Assembly (NCBI GenBank): GCA_964536015.1
Contig: CAZHVS010000005.1
Coordinates: 62,001 to 126,000 of the forward strand
Direction: 5' to 3'
DNA length: 64,000 nt
From: CAZHVS01 sp964536015
GTDB taxonomy: Bacteria > Bacteroidota > Ignavibacteria > Ignavibacteriales > Ignavibacteriaceae
Shown here piece by piece: positions 42,226 through 50,125 of this stretch. A program made the translations under genes and the position numbers. Within the stretch, counting starts at the first letter, position 1. The number at the start of each line of letters is the position of its first letter. The notes below the pieces were generated by a model. It searched no databases and was not told the origin of the DNA. It was given only the letters and a program-made list of their open reading frames with translations.

Positions 42226-43233
42226 ATGGAAAAAGAAAAAATTAGTTCTGTTTCAGAGATTAAAAAACAATTGAAGCAAAAAAAATTGCTTCCTATATAT
42301 TTTTTATTTGGCGAAGATGAATTTGCATTAAAAGAAACAGTTGACTTAATTACCAAATATGTTTCTCCATTAGTTACTATTGAATTCGATAAACAAATAT
42401 TTTTTGGAAATAGTAATACAATTGATGAGGTAATTGGCTTCTCTCTTGCCTTCCCTTTTGGCTCAGAAAAAAAACTTGCAATTGTAAAAGAGTTTGAAAA
42501 AATTAAAGAGCCGGAAAGGTTGTTGAGTTATATTCAAAAGCCTGTTGATTTTACAGTACTTCTGCTTGTTTACAGTGAGACTATTAAAAAATTTGAAAAC
42601 GAATTATTTAAACTTTTAATTCAAAAAGGTTACATTTTTGAAGCAAAAGAGTTGAGAGATGAACAACTTGTTTCCTGGCTCAAAGATTATTGTAGCGAAA
42701 AAGGAAAAACACTTTCCGATGAAAATGCAGTCTATTTTATTGAATTGGCCGGTAGCGATAGAAATCTTATTGAAATGCAGATTAACAAAATCATAAGTTT
42801 CATGAAAGATGAAAAAGTTATTTCTTATGAAATAATCAAAGAACAGATAATATCAAGCAGAGAATATTCAATATTTGATTTGTTTAATGCAATTGGAAAC
42901 AGTGATAAATCGAAAGCATTTACAGTGGCAAATAAAATTCTTGAGCAGGAAGAAATTACAATGATAATTGCAATGTTAAATAAATATTTTTCAGGAATTG
43001 CACAGGTTCCTGAAATGACCAAAACAAATGTTCCTGATCAGACCGCCGCAAGAGTTGTTGGTTCTCATCCATATTATTATAAAGACTATAAAAATGCTGC
43101 AAATAAATTTACTTCAAAAAAATTAATAAAGATTTCCAGGGCATTATTACAATCAGATATTGAGGTAAAAACATCCTCTATAGATCACAAAACAATCCTT
43201 AATATTCTTTTAACAAAAATCTTTAACGCATAA
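42226..43233 (+). CDS. holA: DNA polymerase III delta subunit
   Basis: The protein has 335 residues. It opens the beta clamp in the clamp loader. The AAA+-like N-terminal domain shows LLPIYFLFGEDEFALKETVD at the start, and ELAGSDRNLIEMQINKIISF lies in the lid region. A helical collar domain forms the C-terminus, and a normal Walker A is absent, as usual for delta. ATG 42226 is chosen because the earlier in-frame ATG at 42205 lies inside the stem of the terminator, whereas the new start lies just after its T-run. No Shine-Dalgarno site is visible. Confidence 0.85.
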   Translation: MEKEKISSVSEIKKQLKQKKLLPIYFLFGEDEFALKETVDLITKYVSPLVTIEFDKQIFFGNSNTIDEVIGFSLAFPFGSEKKLAIVKEFEKIKEPERLLSYIQKPVDFTVLLLVYSETIKKFENELFKLLIQKGYIFEAKELRDEQLVSWLKDYCSEKGKTLSDENAVYFIELAGSDRNLIEMQINKIISFMKDEKVISYEIIKEQIISSREYSIFDLFNAIGNSDKSKAFTVANKILEQEEITMIIAMLNKYFSGIAQVPEMTKTNVPDQTAARVVGSHPYYYKDYKNAANKFTSKKLIKISRALLQSDIEVKTSSIDHKTILNILLTKIFNA

Positions 43234-43347
43234 TATTTTAAGATTTAATCACTAAAATTATTGTGTTAAAATGGTTATAATTATTATTTTCGAGCAAATT
43301 TATTCATCTTTTTTGAAACAAATCTTTAATAATTAAGTAAAACAAAG

Positions 43348-43935
43348 TTGAACGAAAGAAGAATTGAAGAATGGACTGACGAAGAACTAATATTCGAATT
43401 TCAACAGAATGACACAATTCGTGCATTTGAAATTCTTGTTCAACGTTATAAAAATCCTTTAATGAATTTTGTATTCAGGTTCCTTGGTGATTATGAAACC
43501 TGTTGTGATGTTGTTCAGGAGACAATGATTAAAGTTTACAGGAATAAGCATTCTTATAAATCCATTGCCAGGTTTTCTACATGGATTTATACTATTGCCG
43601 GAAATCTTGCAAAGACTGAATTACAAAAACGCGCACGAAAGAAATCCTTTTCAATTAATTCTTACGGTGAAGATGAAGAAACATTTGAAATACCTGATGA
43701 AACTTATCGACCGGATGTTATTACCGATAGTGGAATTAAAGAAAAAATTATTCAGGATGCTTTGTTAAAAATTCCAGAAGTGTATCGTGAAATGGTGATT
43801 TTAAGAGATATTCAGGAAATGACTTATGAAGAAATTGCAGAAATAACTGGTGTGGAAATTGGGACTGTAAAATCAAGAATAAACAGGGGTCGCGCAAAAT
43901 TGCAAGAATTACTTAAACACATCTATAATAAATAG
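43348..43935 (+). CDS. ECF-type RNA polymerase sigma factor
   Basis: The 195-residue protein has the ECF layout. Sigma region 2 (about 15-85) contains AFEILVQRYKNPLMNF, CDVVQETMIKVYRN and FSTWIYTIAGNLAKTELQKR. An acidic linker follows. Region 4 (about 135-190) contains LLKIPEVYREMVILRDIQEMTYEEIAEITG and GTVKSRINRGRAKLQE. The start must be TTG 43348, because no in-frame ATG precedes region 2. The next gene, 8 nt downstream, encodes a single-span membrane protein that is probably its anti-sigma factor. Confidence 0.93.
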   Translation: MNERRIEEWTDEELIFEFQQNDTIRAFEILVQRYKNPLMNFVFRFLGDYETCCDVVQETMIKVYRNKHSYKSIARFSTWIYTIAGNLAKTELQKRARKKSFSINSYGEDEETFEIPDETYRPDVITDSGIKEKIIQDALLKIPEVYREMVILRDIQEMTYEEIAEITGVEIGTVKSRINRGRAKLQELLKHIYNK

Positions 43936-43943
43936 GTGGCAGT

Positions 43944-44483
43944 ATGAATGAATTATTACCAGAAGAAAAAGAATTTAAAGATGTTATAGATTCATTAAAA
44001 AGTCTTCAGAAAATAGAAGCTCCTTCTAATTTTGAAGCAGATTTAATGAGAAAAATTAATCAGCAAAACTTTCCTGCTGAAAAGAGAAAATTTTGGGACA
44101 TTGTTTTTTCCCGATTAGTACTTATTCCATCTGCAGGTGTTTTAACTGCAGCGGTAGTTTTAATCTTTATATTAACGAACAAACATAAAGAAGAATTTCA
44201 AGTTGCTTTTAATGATGGATTTTCAAGTGAATATGTGGTGTACATTCCTTCAAAGAAAGTCTCTATAAGTAAAGATTCTTTTACTCGCTCAGAGAGTCAA
44301 AGTCATCAAGAAAGTAATTCAATATTGCAAAACAAAGAATCTTTTGAATCACCAAAAGCATTAATTCCTAATGCTGAAGAATACAAAACAGCAATTCCAA
44401 ATTCGTTAGGCACGAGCGGGGATAAAGTAAAAAAGTCTGTTGAAACGTTAAAAGAAGAAAAAGATACAGTAAAACCAAAATGA
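43944..44483 (+). CDS. Probable anti-sigma factor, single-span membrane protein
   Basis: The 179-residue protein has a charged cytoplasmic N-terminus of about 55 residues, one membrane helix (LVLIPSAGVLTAAVVLIFIL, about 56-75) and a Ser/Lys/Glu-rich outer region. The N-terminal part has no HXXXCXXC zinc motif, so it is not of the classical ZAS type. The call rests on position (8 nt after an ECF sigma gene) and topology rather than on a recognised domain. The outer domain is low in complexity and gives no hint of the signal. Confidence 0.65.
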   Translation: MNELLPEEKEFKDVIDSLKSLQKIEAPSNFEADLMRKINQQNFPAEKRKFWDIVFSRLVLIPSAGVLTAAVVLIFILTNKHKEEFQVAFNDGFSSEYVVYIPSKKVSISKDSFTRSESQSHQESNSILQNKESFESPKALIPNAEEYKTAIPNSLGTSGDKVKKSVETLKEEKDTVKPK

Positions 44484-44524
44484 ATGTTTTTTTCTGAATT
44501 TTTAGTAGAAAAGCAGTACAAATC

Positions 44525-44556
44525 TTTGTAAAATATGAGCTTATTTGATATATTTG
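44525..44556 (+). promoter_or_regulatory. Candidate Bacteroidota-type promoter for rpmE
   Basis: TTTG at 44525-44528 and TATATTTG at 44549-44556, 20 nt apart, exactly match TTTG-N20-TAnnTTTG. Transcription would begin about 35-40 nt before the rpmE ATG at 44602. This is the cleanest match to the consensus in the window. Confidence 0.6.
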
Positions 44557-44601
44557 CCAACAAAATTTTGAAAGTTTTTGATTTAGTTAAAGGTTGATTT
44601 A

Positions 44602-44850
44602 ATGAAAAAAGGTATTCATCCGCAGTATAGACCAGTTGTGTTCAAGGATTTTTCTTGCGATTTTGCAATTTTAACCCGTTCAACGATAAAAAGTACAGAA
44701 ACTATTGAATGGGAAGACGGAAAAACTTATCCTTTGATAAGACTTGATATTTCAAGCGGTTCGCATCCGTTCTTTACCGGTAAACAAAAATTACTTGATA
44801 CTACCGGTAGAGTTGAAAAGTTTATGAAAAAATATTCAAAAACAAAGTAA
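44602..44850 (+). CDS. rpmE: 50S ribosomal protein L31, type B
   Basis: The 82-residue protein matches type B L31: MKKGIHPQYRPVVFKD, WEDGKTYPLIRLDISSGSHPFFTGKQK and RVEKFMKKY. The zinc-binding cysteine motif of type A L31 is absent; only one Cys (FSCDF) remains. Type B L31 usually serves as the zinc-free form. It is monocistronic, between a clear promoter match and a strong terminator. Confidence 0.95.
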   Translation: MKKGIHPQYRPVVFKDFSCDFAILTRSTIKSTETIEWEDGKTYPLIRLDISSGSHPFFTGKQKLLDTTGRVEKFMKKYSKTK

Positions 44851-44872
44851 TTATTTTTTCGGTCGGATTTGT

Positions 44873-44908
44873 AAAGCTATTCACTTTCGTGCAATAGCTT
44901 TTTTTATT
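44873..44908 (+). terminator. Intrinsic terminator after rpmE
   Basis: AAAGCTATT at 44873-44881 pairs with AATAGCTTT at 44893-44901 (9 bp). An inner CAC/GTG helix sits around a TTTC loop, and TTTTTATTTTT follows. It lies 22 nt after the rpmE stop and is a good rho-independent terminator. Confidence 0.85.
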
Positions 44909-44969
44909 TTTAGAATATTCTATTGATTAACTAATTTGCATTCAAATTTCTTTTTGATTTCTAAACAAG

Positions 44970-46355
44970 ATGAATCAGCAAAATAAAACTATTGAAATAA
45001 GTGAACATAAAATTCAAGACCTTTTCCTGGGAGTTAGAGGACTTGCTGTAAAAATATTGAACCGCGTTGAAAGAACTGACGCTTATCTCGAAAAACTTCT
45101 TGATAATGAAATTAAAAGTGTTGAATTATGCGGACCTGATAAAGCATTGTTATATGAAATTGTTCACGGTGTTGTCAGATGGCAGGGAAGGCTTGATTGG
45201 ATATTGAGCGGATTTTACAAAGGTCAATTTTCAAAAGCAATTCCAATTCTGAAAAATGCTTTGCGTGTTGCTTTATATCAAATCCTGTTTTTAGATAGAG
45301 TTCCCGAATATGCTGCTGTTAATGAAGCTGTTGAATTTGTAAAAAAACTTCAAGGACAAAAACAAGCCGATATAAGTAATGCTATTCTTCGTAACATAAT
45401 TAAAAACAAAAACTCAATTCGTTATCCCGATCCCGAGCAGGATTTAATAGGTTACCTGGCAGCATATTATTCTCATCCTTCGTGGATAATAAAAAGGTGG
45501 CTAAACAAATTTGGCAGACAAGCCACCGAGGATCTTCTCTTTGCTAATAATGAAAGACCCTTCATTACTTTAAGAATAAATAAATTGAAAACGGATAATG
45601 AGATTTTTTATAAGTTACTGGAAGAAGTAAATCTCAGATATTCTCAATGCAAATACAACAATAACTTTGTTAGATTGCATAATCTATCCAATATTTCACA
45701 GTGGCAGTATTATTCACAGGGATACTTTAATATTCAGGATGAAAGTACAGGTTTTGCAGTTAAAATTCTTGATGCAAAACCGGGCATGAGAATTCTTGAC
45801 CTTTGTGCCGCTCCTGGGGGTAAGTCATCCTATATTGCCGAGTTGATAAATAATGATGGAGAAATAATTGCCATCGATCGTTTTGAAAGTCGCTTGAGTA
45901 ATTTAGAAAAAAATATGGCAAGGCTTGGCATTAACTGTGTAAAAACCATTTGTGTTGATGCTCTGGAATATTCTGACGAAAAACTTTTCGATAGAATTCT
46001 TGCAGATGTTCCTTGTTCAGGTCTGGGAACACTTTCAAAAAAGCCTGATATAAAATGGAAAAAAGAACTAATTGATATTCACCAGATAAATGTTTTGCAA
46101 TCCCAACTTATTGAAAAGGCCTCGACATTAATTAAGCCCGGTGGAATAATTGTGTATAGCACCTGCACAATTGAACCGGAAGAAAACTTTGGTATAGTTG
46201 AAGAATTCCTGAAAAGAAATCCCAATTTTGTTTTAGAATCATTGTTGGGAATTGTTCCTGATGAAATGATCGATGAAAATGGTTGCTTACAGACTTTACC
46301 ACATTTACATAAGATGGATGGAGCATTTGCAGCAAAACTAAAAAGAATTTATTAA
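44970..46355 (+). CDS. rsmB: 16S rRNA (cytosine-967-C5)-methyltransferase RsmB
   Basis: The 461-residue protein has a NusB-like RNA-binding N-terminal domain (about 15-145, with AVKILNRVERTDAYLEKLLDNE and RVPEYAAVNEAVEFVKK) and a SAM-dependent C-terminal methyltransferase. Motif I is ILDLCAAPGGKSS near residue 273, motif IV is ADVPCSGLGTL with C349, and the catalytic C399 is in STCTIEPEEN. All are intact. The N-terminus is about 15 residues longer than needed, so a start near residue 20 is possible. It is followed by the RodZ-like gene after 12 nt. Confidence 0.93.
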   Translation: MNQQNKTIEISEHKIQDLFLGVRGLAVKILNRVERTDAYLEKLLDNEIKSVELCGPDKALLYEIVHGVVRWQGRLDWILSGFYKGQFSKAIPILKNALRVALYQILFLDRVPEYAAVNEAVEFVKKLQGQKQADISNAILRNIIKNKNSIRYPDPEQDLIGYLAAYYSHPSWIIKRWLNKFGRQATEDLLFANNERPFITLRINKLKTDNEIFYKLLEEVNLRYSQCKYNNNFVRLHNLSNISQWQYYSQGYFNIQDESTGFAVKILDAKPGMRILDLCAAPGGKSSYIAELINNDGEIIAIDRFESRLSNLEKNMARLGINCVKTICVDALEYSDEKLFDRILADVPCSGLGTLSKKPDIKWKKELIDIHQINVLQSQLIEKASTLIKPGGIIVYSTCTIEPEENFGIVEEFLKRNPNFVLESLLGIVPDEMIDENGCLQTLPHLHKMDGAFAAKLKRIY

Positions 46356-46367
46356 TAATGGATATTT

Positions 46368-47243
46368 ATGTTTGATAAATTAGCTGAAGAGTTAAAGCAG
46401 GCAAGGGAAAATGCATCGCTTACTCCCGAACAAGTCGCAGCAAAAATAAAAATTGATTTGAAGTTTCTTCATCAAATGGAAAAAGGAGATTTCTCTTTTC
46501 TTCCGGATATTTATTTGCGTGCATTTATTAAAGAATATGCAAGAATGGTTGGACTTAATGAAGAATTGATAGTTAAAAAATACGTACTTGCAAAAGAAGG
46601 TAAACCAATAGATCAACCTGAAGAACCGGAGCCAGTAAAAATTCAGGAACAGGTTTCAGTTGTTCAAAAACCAGCATATCATTCAAAAACCATTTCAGTA
46701 GAAGAACCTTATAATCCGGAAATAAAACGTTCTTCAATATTTAAATCCAATCCGATTCTGCTGGCTATGATTGGCGTAGCTGGTATTGCTTCAGTCATTT
46801 TAATAATTTACTTTGTGTTTTTTAAATCAGGGGCAGAAGATATTGTAACTGAAACACCCATTGAGGAAGTAATAAAGGAAAACAAACAAAGATTTGTAGA
46901 AGAACCGGTTGTTGATACAATTGGTAATCAGGTTTTACCTTCAGATAGTCTTACTCTGTTTTTTAAAGCTAATGATTCTTCCTGGCTTAAAGTTACTTTT
47001 GATGGAATAGATACAAGGGAATTTTATTTATATAAAAATAAAGAGCTTGAAATAAAAGCAGCCAATACTTTTAACCTTATTATTGGTAATGCAGGTGGAT
47101 TAAATGTAAAGCTAAACAATCAACCTATAGAGGTGAATCAAAAAGGGAAAAAAGTTACCCGTGCAGTTATTGATAAAAACGGTGTGAAATATTTAGAACA
47201 AGTATCAACTTCTGTAAGAGATTCAAGTGAACGAGTCCGTTGA
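46368..47243 (+). CDS. RodZ-like protein: HTH, membrane helix and DUF4115 domain
   Basis: The 291-residue protein resembles RodZ. The N-terminal HTH domain has the RodZ pattern LKQARENASLTPEQVAAKIKID and YLRAFIKEYARMVGL. A membrane helix (ILLAMIGVAGIASVILIIYFV, about 129-150) follows, and a periplasmic domain of DUF4115 type ends the protein (SWLKVTFDGIDTREFYLYKNKELEIKAANTFNLIIGNAGG-like). RodZ links the MreB cytoskeleton to the membrane and cell-wall machinery. Genes for MreB or MreC are not in the window. The 3' end overlaps ligA by 17 nt. Confidence 0.85.
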   Translation: MFDKLAEELKQARENASLTPEQVAAKIKIDLKFLHQMEKGDFSFLPDIYLRAFIKEYARMVGLNEELIVKKYVLAKEGKPIDQPEEPEPVKIQEQVSVVQKPAYHSKTISVEEPYNPEIKRSSIFKSNPILLAMIGVAGIASVILIIYFVFFKSGAEDIVTETPIEEVIKENKQRFVEEPVVDTIGNQVLPSDSLTLFFKANDSSWLKVTFDGIDTREFYLYKNKELEIKAANTFNLIIGNAGGLNVKLNNQPIEVNQKGKKVTRAVIDKNGVKYLEQVSTSVRDSSERVR

Positions 47244-49254
47244 AAAAAAAATTTCCGAATTAAGAGAAATTATTAATCAGCACGACTATAATTATTATGT
47301 GCTTGCAGAACCTACTATAAGCGATAGGGAATATGATGAATTATACAAAGAACTTGAAAAGCTTGAGCAAGAAAATCCCGAATTAATTTCAGCTGATTCA
47401 CCAACGCAAAGAGTAGGAAAAGATTTAACAAAAGAGTTTAAACCAGTTAAGCATCATTTCCCAATGCTAAGCCTGTCCAACACTTACAGTGAAAAAGAAT
47501 TAATAGATTTTGATAGACGGGTAAGAGAAGGGCTCTCTGTTGATGAAGAGGTAGAGTATGTGGTTGAATACAAAATTGATGGTGTATCGGTAAGCTTAAA
47601 TTATGTCAATGGAAAATTAAAAACCGCTGCAACGCGTGGAGATGGAAATATTGGTGAGGAAGTTACAAATAATATTAAAACAATTCGTTCAATTCCATTA
47701 ACATTGAAAAATTTACAAAAATATCCCTATGATTTTTCTGATATTGAGGTTCGCGGAGAGATATATATTACATTAGAAGATTTTAGAAAACTTAATCTTC
47801 AGCAAGAAAAAAAAGGAGAAAAAATTTTTGCCAATCCACGCAACACTGCTGCTGGAACAATAAAGCTTCAGGATCCTAAAATAATTTCGCAAAGACCACT
47901 AAATATTTTTGTTTACTATTTGCTTACGGAAAAAGAAGAGTTTCAAACGCATTTTGAAAATCTTGAAATTCTTTCGGATTTAGGTTTTCGTGTTAATAAA
48001 GAATATAACCTTTGTAAAGGAATTAACGAGGTGCTTCAGGTTTGTAGAAAATTTGAAAGTGAAAGAGATAACCTTCCTTTTGAAGTTGATGGTGCTGTTA
48101 TAAAAGTAAATTCAATTAAGTATCAGAAAATGCTTGGGAACATTGCAAAGTCTCCTCGCTGGGCTGTTGCTTTTAAGTTTAAAGCAAAACAGGAAATTAC
48201 AACAATAAACAATATTACCTGGCAAGTTGGTAGAACCGGAGCTGTTACTCCTGTCGCAGAGTTAGAACCAGTTTTTCTCGCAGGCTCAACTATAAGCAGG
48301 GCAACACTGCACAATTATGATGAAATAAAAAGAAAAGACATCCGAATAGGTGATAAAGTTGTAATTGAAAAGGGTGGAGATGTAATTCCGAAAATTGTTT
48401 CAGTAGTAATTCAAGAAAGAAAAACAAATTCGGTTATTGTATTACCACCAGAAAAATGTCCGGTTTGTAAGGCGACTTTATTTAAACCTTCTGAAGAAGT
48501 TGCCTATTATTGCGAGAATTGTGAATGTCCGGGTCAATTAAAAGGAAGAATAGAACATTTTGCATCTCGTGGTGCAATGGATATTGAGGGATTAGGAGAA
48601 TCATTAGTTAATCTTTTTGTAGAGTTACAATATCTAAAAACTTATGCAGATATTTATGAATTAAAAAAGCATAGAGATGAGTTAATTAAGATTGAAAGAC
48701 TTGGAGAAAAAAGTATTGATAATCTGTTAGCTGCCATTGAAAAAAGCAAAAATCAACCATTTGAAAAAGTATTATTTGCTCTTGGTATAAGATATGTTGG
48801 ATCTGGTGTATCAAAAAAGCTTACTGAGCATTTTAATTCTATTGATGATTTAATAACGGCTACCGAAGAAGAAATTCAATCAGTTCATGAAATTGGTGAG
48901 AGCATTAGCAGAAGCATAAAAAATTTTTTTAATGAAAAAAATAATCTGTTGCTTATAGAAAAACTAAAATCTACTGGACTAAATTTTACTTCATCAAAAA
49001 AAGAAATTCAAGAGAATTTCTTTTACAATAAGACTTTTGTTTTAACCGGTACATTAGAAAGATATTCGCGAGAGGATGCTTCGGATATCATAAAAAATTT
49101 TGGTGGAAAAGTTACATCATCAGTTACAAAAAAAACTGATTTTGTAATTGCAGGAGAATCTGCCGGTTCTAAATTGAAAAAAGCTCAAGAACTCAATATA
49201 AAAGTTCTTTCTGAAAACGAATTTACCAGACTTATTGAAAATACGCCTGAATGA
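47227..49254 (+). CDS. ligA: NAD-dependent DNA ligase LigA
   Basis: The 675-residue enzyme seals nicks in DNA using NAD+. Domain Ia (HDYNYYVLAEPTISDREYDELY) is followed by the adenylation domain with K116 in EYKIDGVSVSL, then the OB fold. A four-cysteine zinc finger is present (C411, C414, C429, C434), as are helix-hairpin-helix repeats and a C-terminal BRCT domain (KTFVLTGTL...SDIIKNFGGKVTSSVTKKTDFVIAG). The start is GTG 47227, inside rodZ; no closer ATG gives a complete domain Ia. The 3' end overlaps the next gene by 4 nt. Confidence 0.97.
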   Translation: MNESVEKKISELREIINQHDYNYYVLAEPTISDREYDELYKELEKLEQENPELISADSPTQRVGKDLTKEFKPVKHHFPMLSLSNTYSEKELIDFDRRVREGLSVDEEVEYVVEYKIDGVSVSLNYVNGKLKTAATRGDGNIGEEVTNNIKTIRSIPLTLKNLQKYPYDFSDIEVRGEIYITLEDFRKLNLQQEKKGEKIFANPRNTAAGTIKLQDPKIISQRPLNIFVYYLLTEKEEFQTHFENLEILSDLGFRVNKEYNLCKGINEVLQVCRKFESERDNLPFEVDGAVIKVNSIKYQKMLGNIAKSPRWAVAFKFKAKQEITTINNITWQVGRTGAVTPVAELEPVFLAGSTISRATLHNYDEIKRKDIRIGDKVVIEKGGDVIPKIVSVVIQERKTNSVIVLPPEKCPVCKATLFKPSEEVAYYCENCECPGQLKGRIEHFASRGAMDIEGLGESLVNLFVELQYLKTYADIYELKKHRDELIKIERLGEKSIDNLLAAIEKSKNQPFEKVLFALGIRYVGSGVSKKLTEHFNSIDDLITATEEEIQSVHEIGESISRSIKNFFNEKNNLLLIEKLKSTGLNFTSSKKEIQENFFYNKTFVLTGTLERYSREDASDIIKNFGGKVTSSVTKKTDFVIAGESAGSKLKKAQELNIKVLSENEFTRLIENTPE

Positions 49255-49766
49255 TAGACGAAATAAAATACAAAGTAATTTCTAAACTGCTTAAGAGGAA
49301 TAAATCAGTAAAAGTTTTTAATGGCCTTCTGGGGCATTCTAAAAAAATATTGGTAATTATGCCTGAAGTTGAACAGGATTTTAAATCTGCTATAAAAATT
49401 GCAGAATATCTTTCTTCATTACACAAAGATGTTACTTTGTTTTTAAATAATTCGGTGCTCCATCTTTTTTACAACACTTTTAATATAAAAATTGAAGAAT
49501 ATTTCTCTTCAGACAAAAGTAAGCTGGGAATACCAAAACAAAATCTTAAAATAAAGTTAAAGAAAAATAATTATGATGTGCTGATTGATCTTAATAAAGA
49601 AGAAAATTTATTTCTTTCAATATGCACAAAATATGTAAACGCAACATATTTTATTGGATTTAACAAAAAGCACTCAGATTTATTTTATGATATTCAGTTT
49701 TCTTCTAGAGATAATACTGAAAATTCTTATAAAAATTTCTTAAATTACTTACAAATGTTTTTATAA
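49251..49766 (+). CDS. Hypothetical protein, half-length glycosyltransferase-9-like fold possible
   Basis: I do not firmly recognise this 171-residue protein. ATG 49251 overlaps ligA by 4 nt (ATGA). It has no signal peptide. The alternating strands and helices (KKILVIMPEVEQDFKSAIKIAEYL, then YDVLIDLNKEENLFLSICTKYVNATYFIGF) look like an N-terminal Rossmann domain of a heptosyltransferase-like protein, but the second, nucleotide-sugar-binding half is absent. It may be a small conserved protein of the phylum (similar to short DUF families next to ligA or cell-division genes) rather than a truncation. It is followed after 9 nt by a STAS-domain gene. Confidence 0.55.
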   Translation: MIDEIKYKVISKLLKRNKSVKVFNGLLGHSKKILVIMPEVEQDFKSAIKIAEYLSSLHKDVTLFLNNSVLHLFYNTFNIKIEEYFSSDKSKLGIPKQNLKIKLKKNNYDVLIDLNKEENLFLSICTKYVNATYFIGFNKKHSDLFYDIQFSSRDNTENSYKNFLNYLQMFL

Positions 49767-49775
49767 TTATGTATT

Positions 49776-50123
49776 ATGAATTTTGAAACAAAACATATCA
49801 ACAACATCATTATCTTCAAGTTGAACGAGAAAAAACTTGATGCTAATATTTCAGGTCTGGTAAAAGCTGAATTCACTTTATTGCTTAAAGTTGAAGGCGA
49901 GACGAAATTAATAATCGATCTTACCGAGGTTGAGTCCTGTGATAGTTCCGGTTTAAGTGCTTTGCTGGTTGCAAATCGTTTAATAAACGGAAACGGAGGC
50001 GACCTGAGAGTTATTTCTCCTTCCGAGAAAATTAGACAACTTATCAGTATTACGCAGCTTGATAGAGTGTTAACGCTGTCAGATTCCGTTGAAGATGCCA
50101 TAAAAGAATTACAAGAAAATTAG
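49776..50123 (+). CDS. STAS-domain protein, anti-anti-sigma factor-like
   Basis: The 115-residue single-domain protein has the STAS fold, including LIIDLTEVESCDSSGLSALL, where the DSSGL motif (56-60) holds the phosphorylatable serine of SpoIIAA/RsbV-type antagonists. It would bind an anti-sigma kinase when unphosphorylated. No cognate RsbW-type kinase or SpoIIE-type phosphatase is near, so the partner is unknown. It could instead be an antagonist in a polysaccharide or motility switch. The symporter gene follows after 2 nt. Confidence 0.88.
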   Translation: MNFETKHINNIIIFKLNEKKLDANISGLVKAEFTLLLKVEGETKLIIDLTEVESCDSSGLSALLVANRLINGNGGDLRVISPSEKIRQLISITQLDRVLTLSDSVEDAIKELQEN

Positions 50124-50125
50124 TA

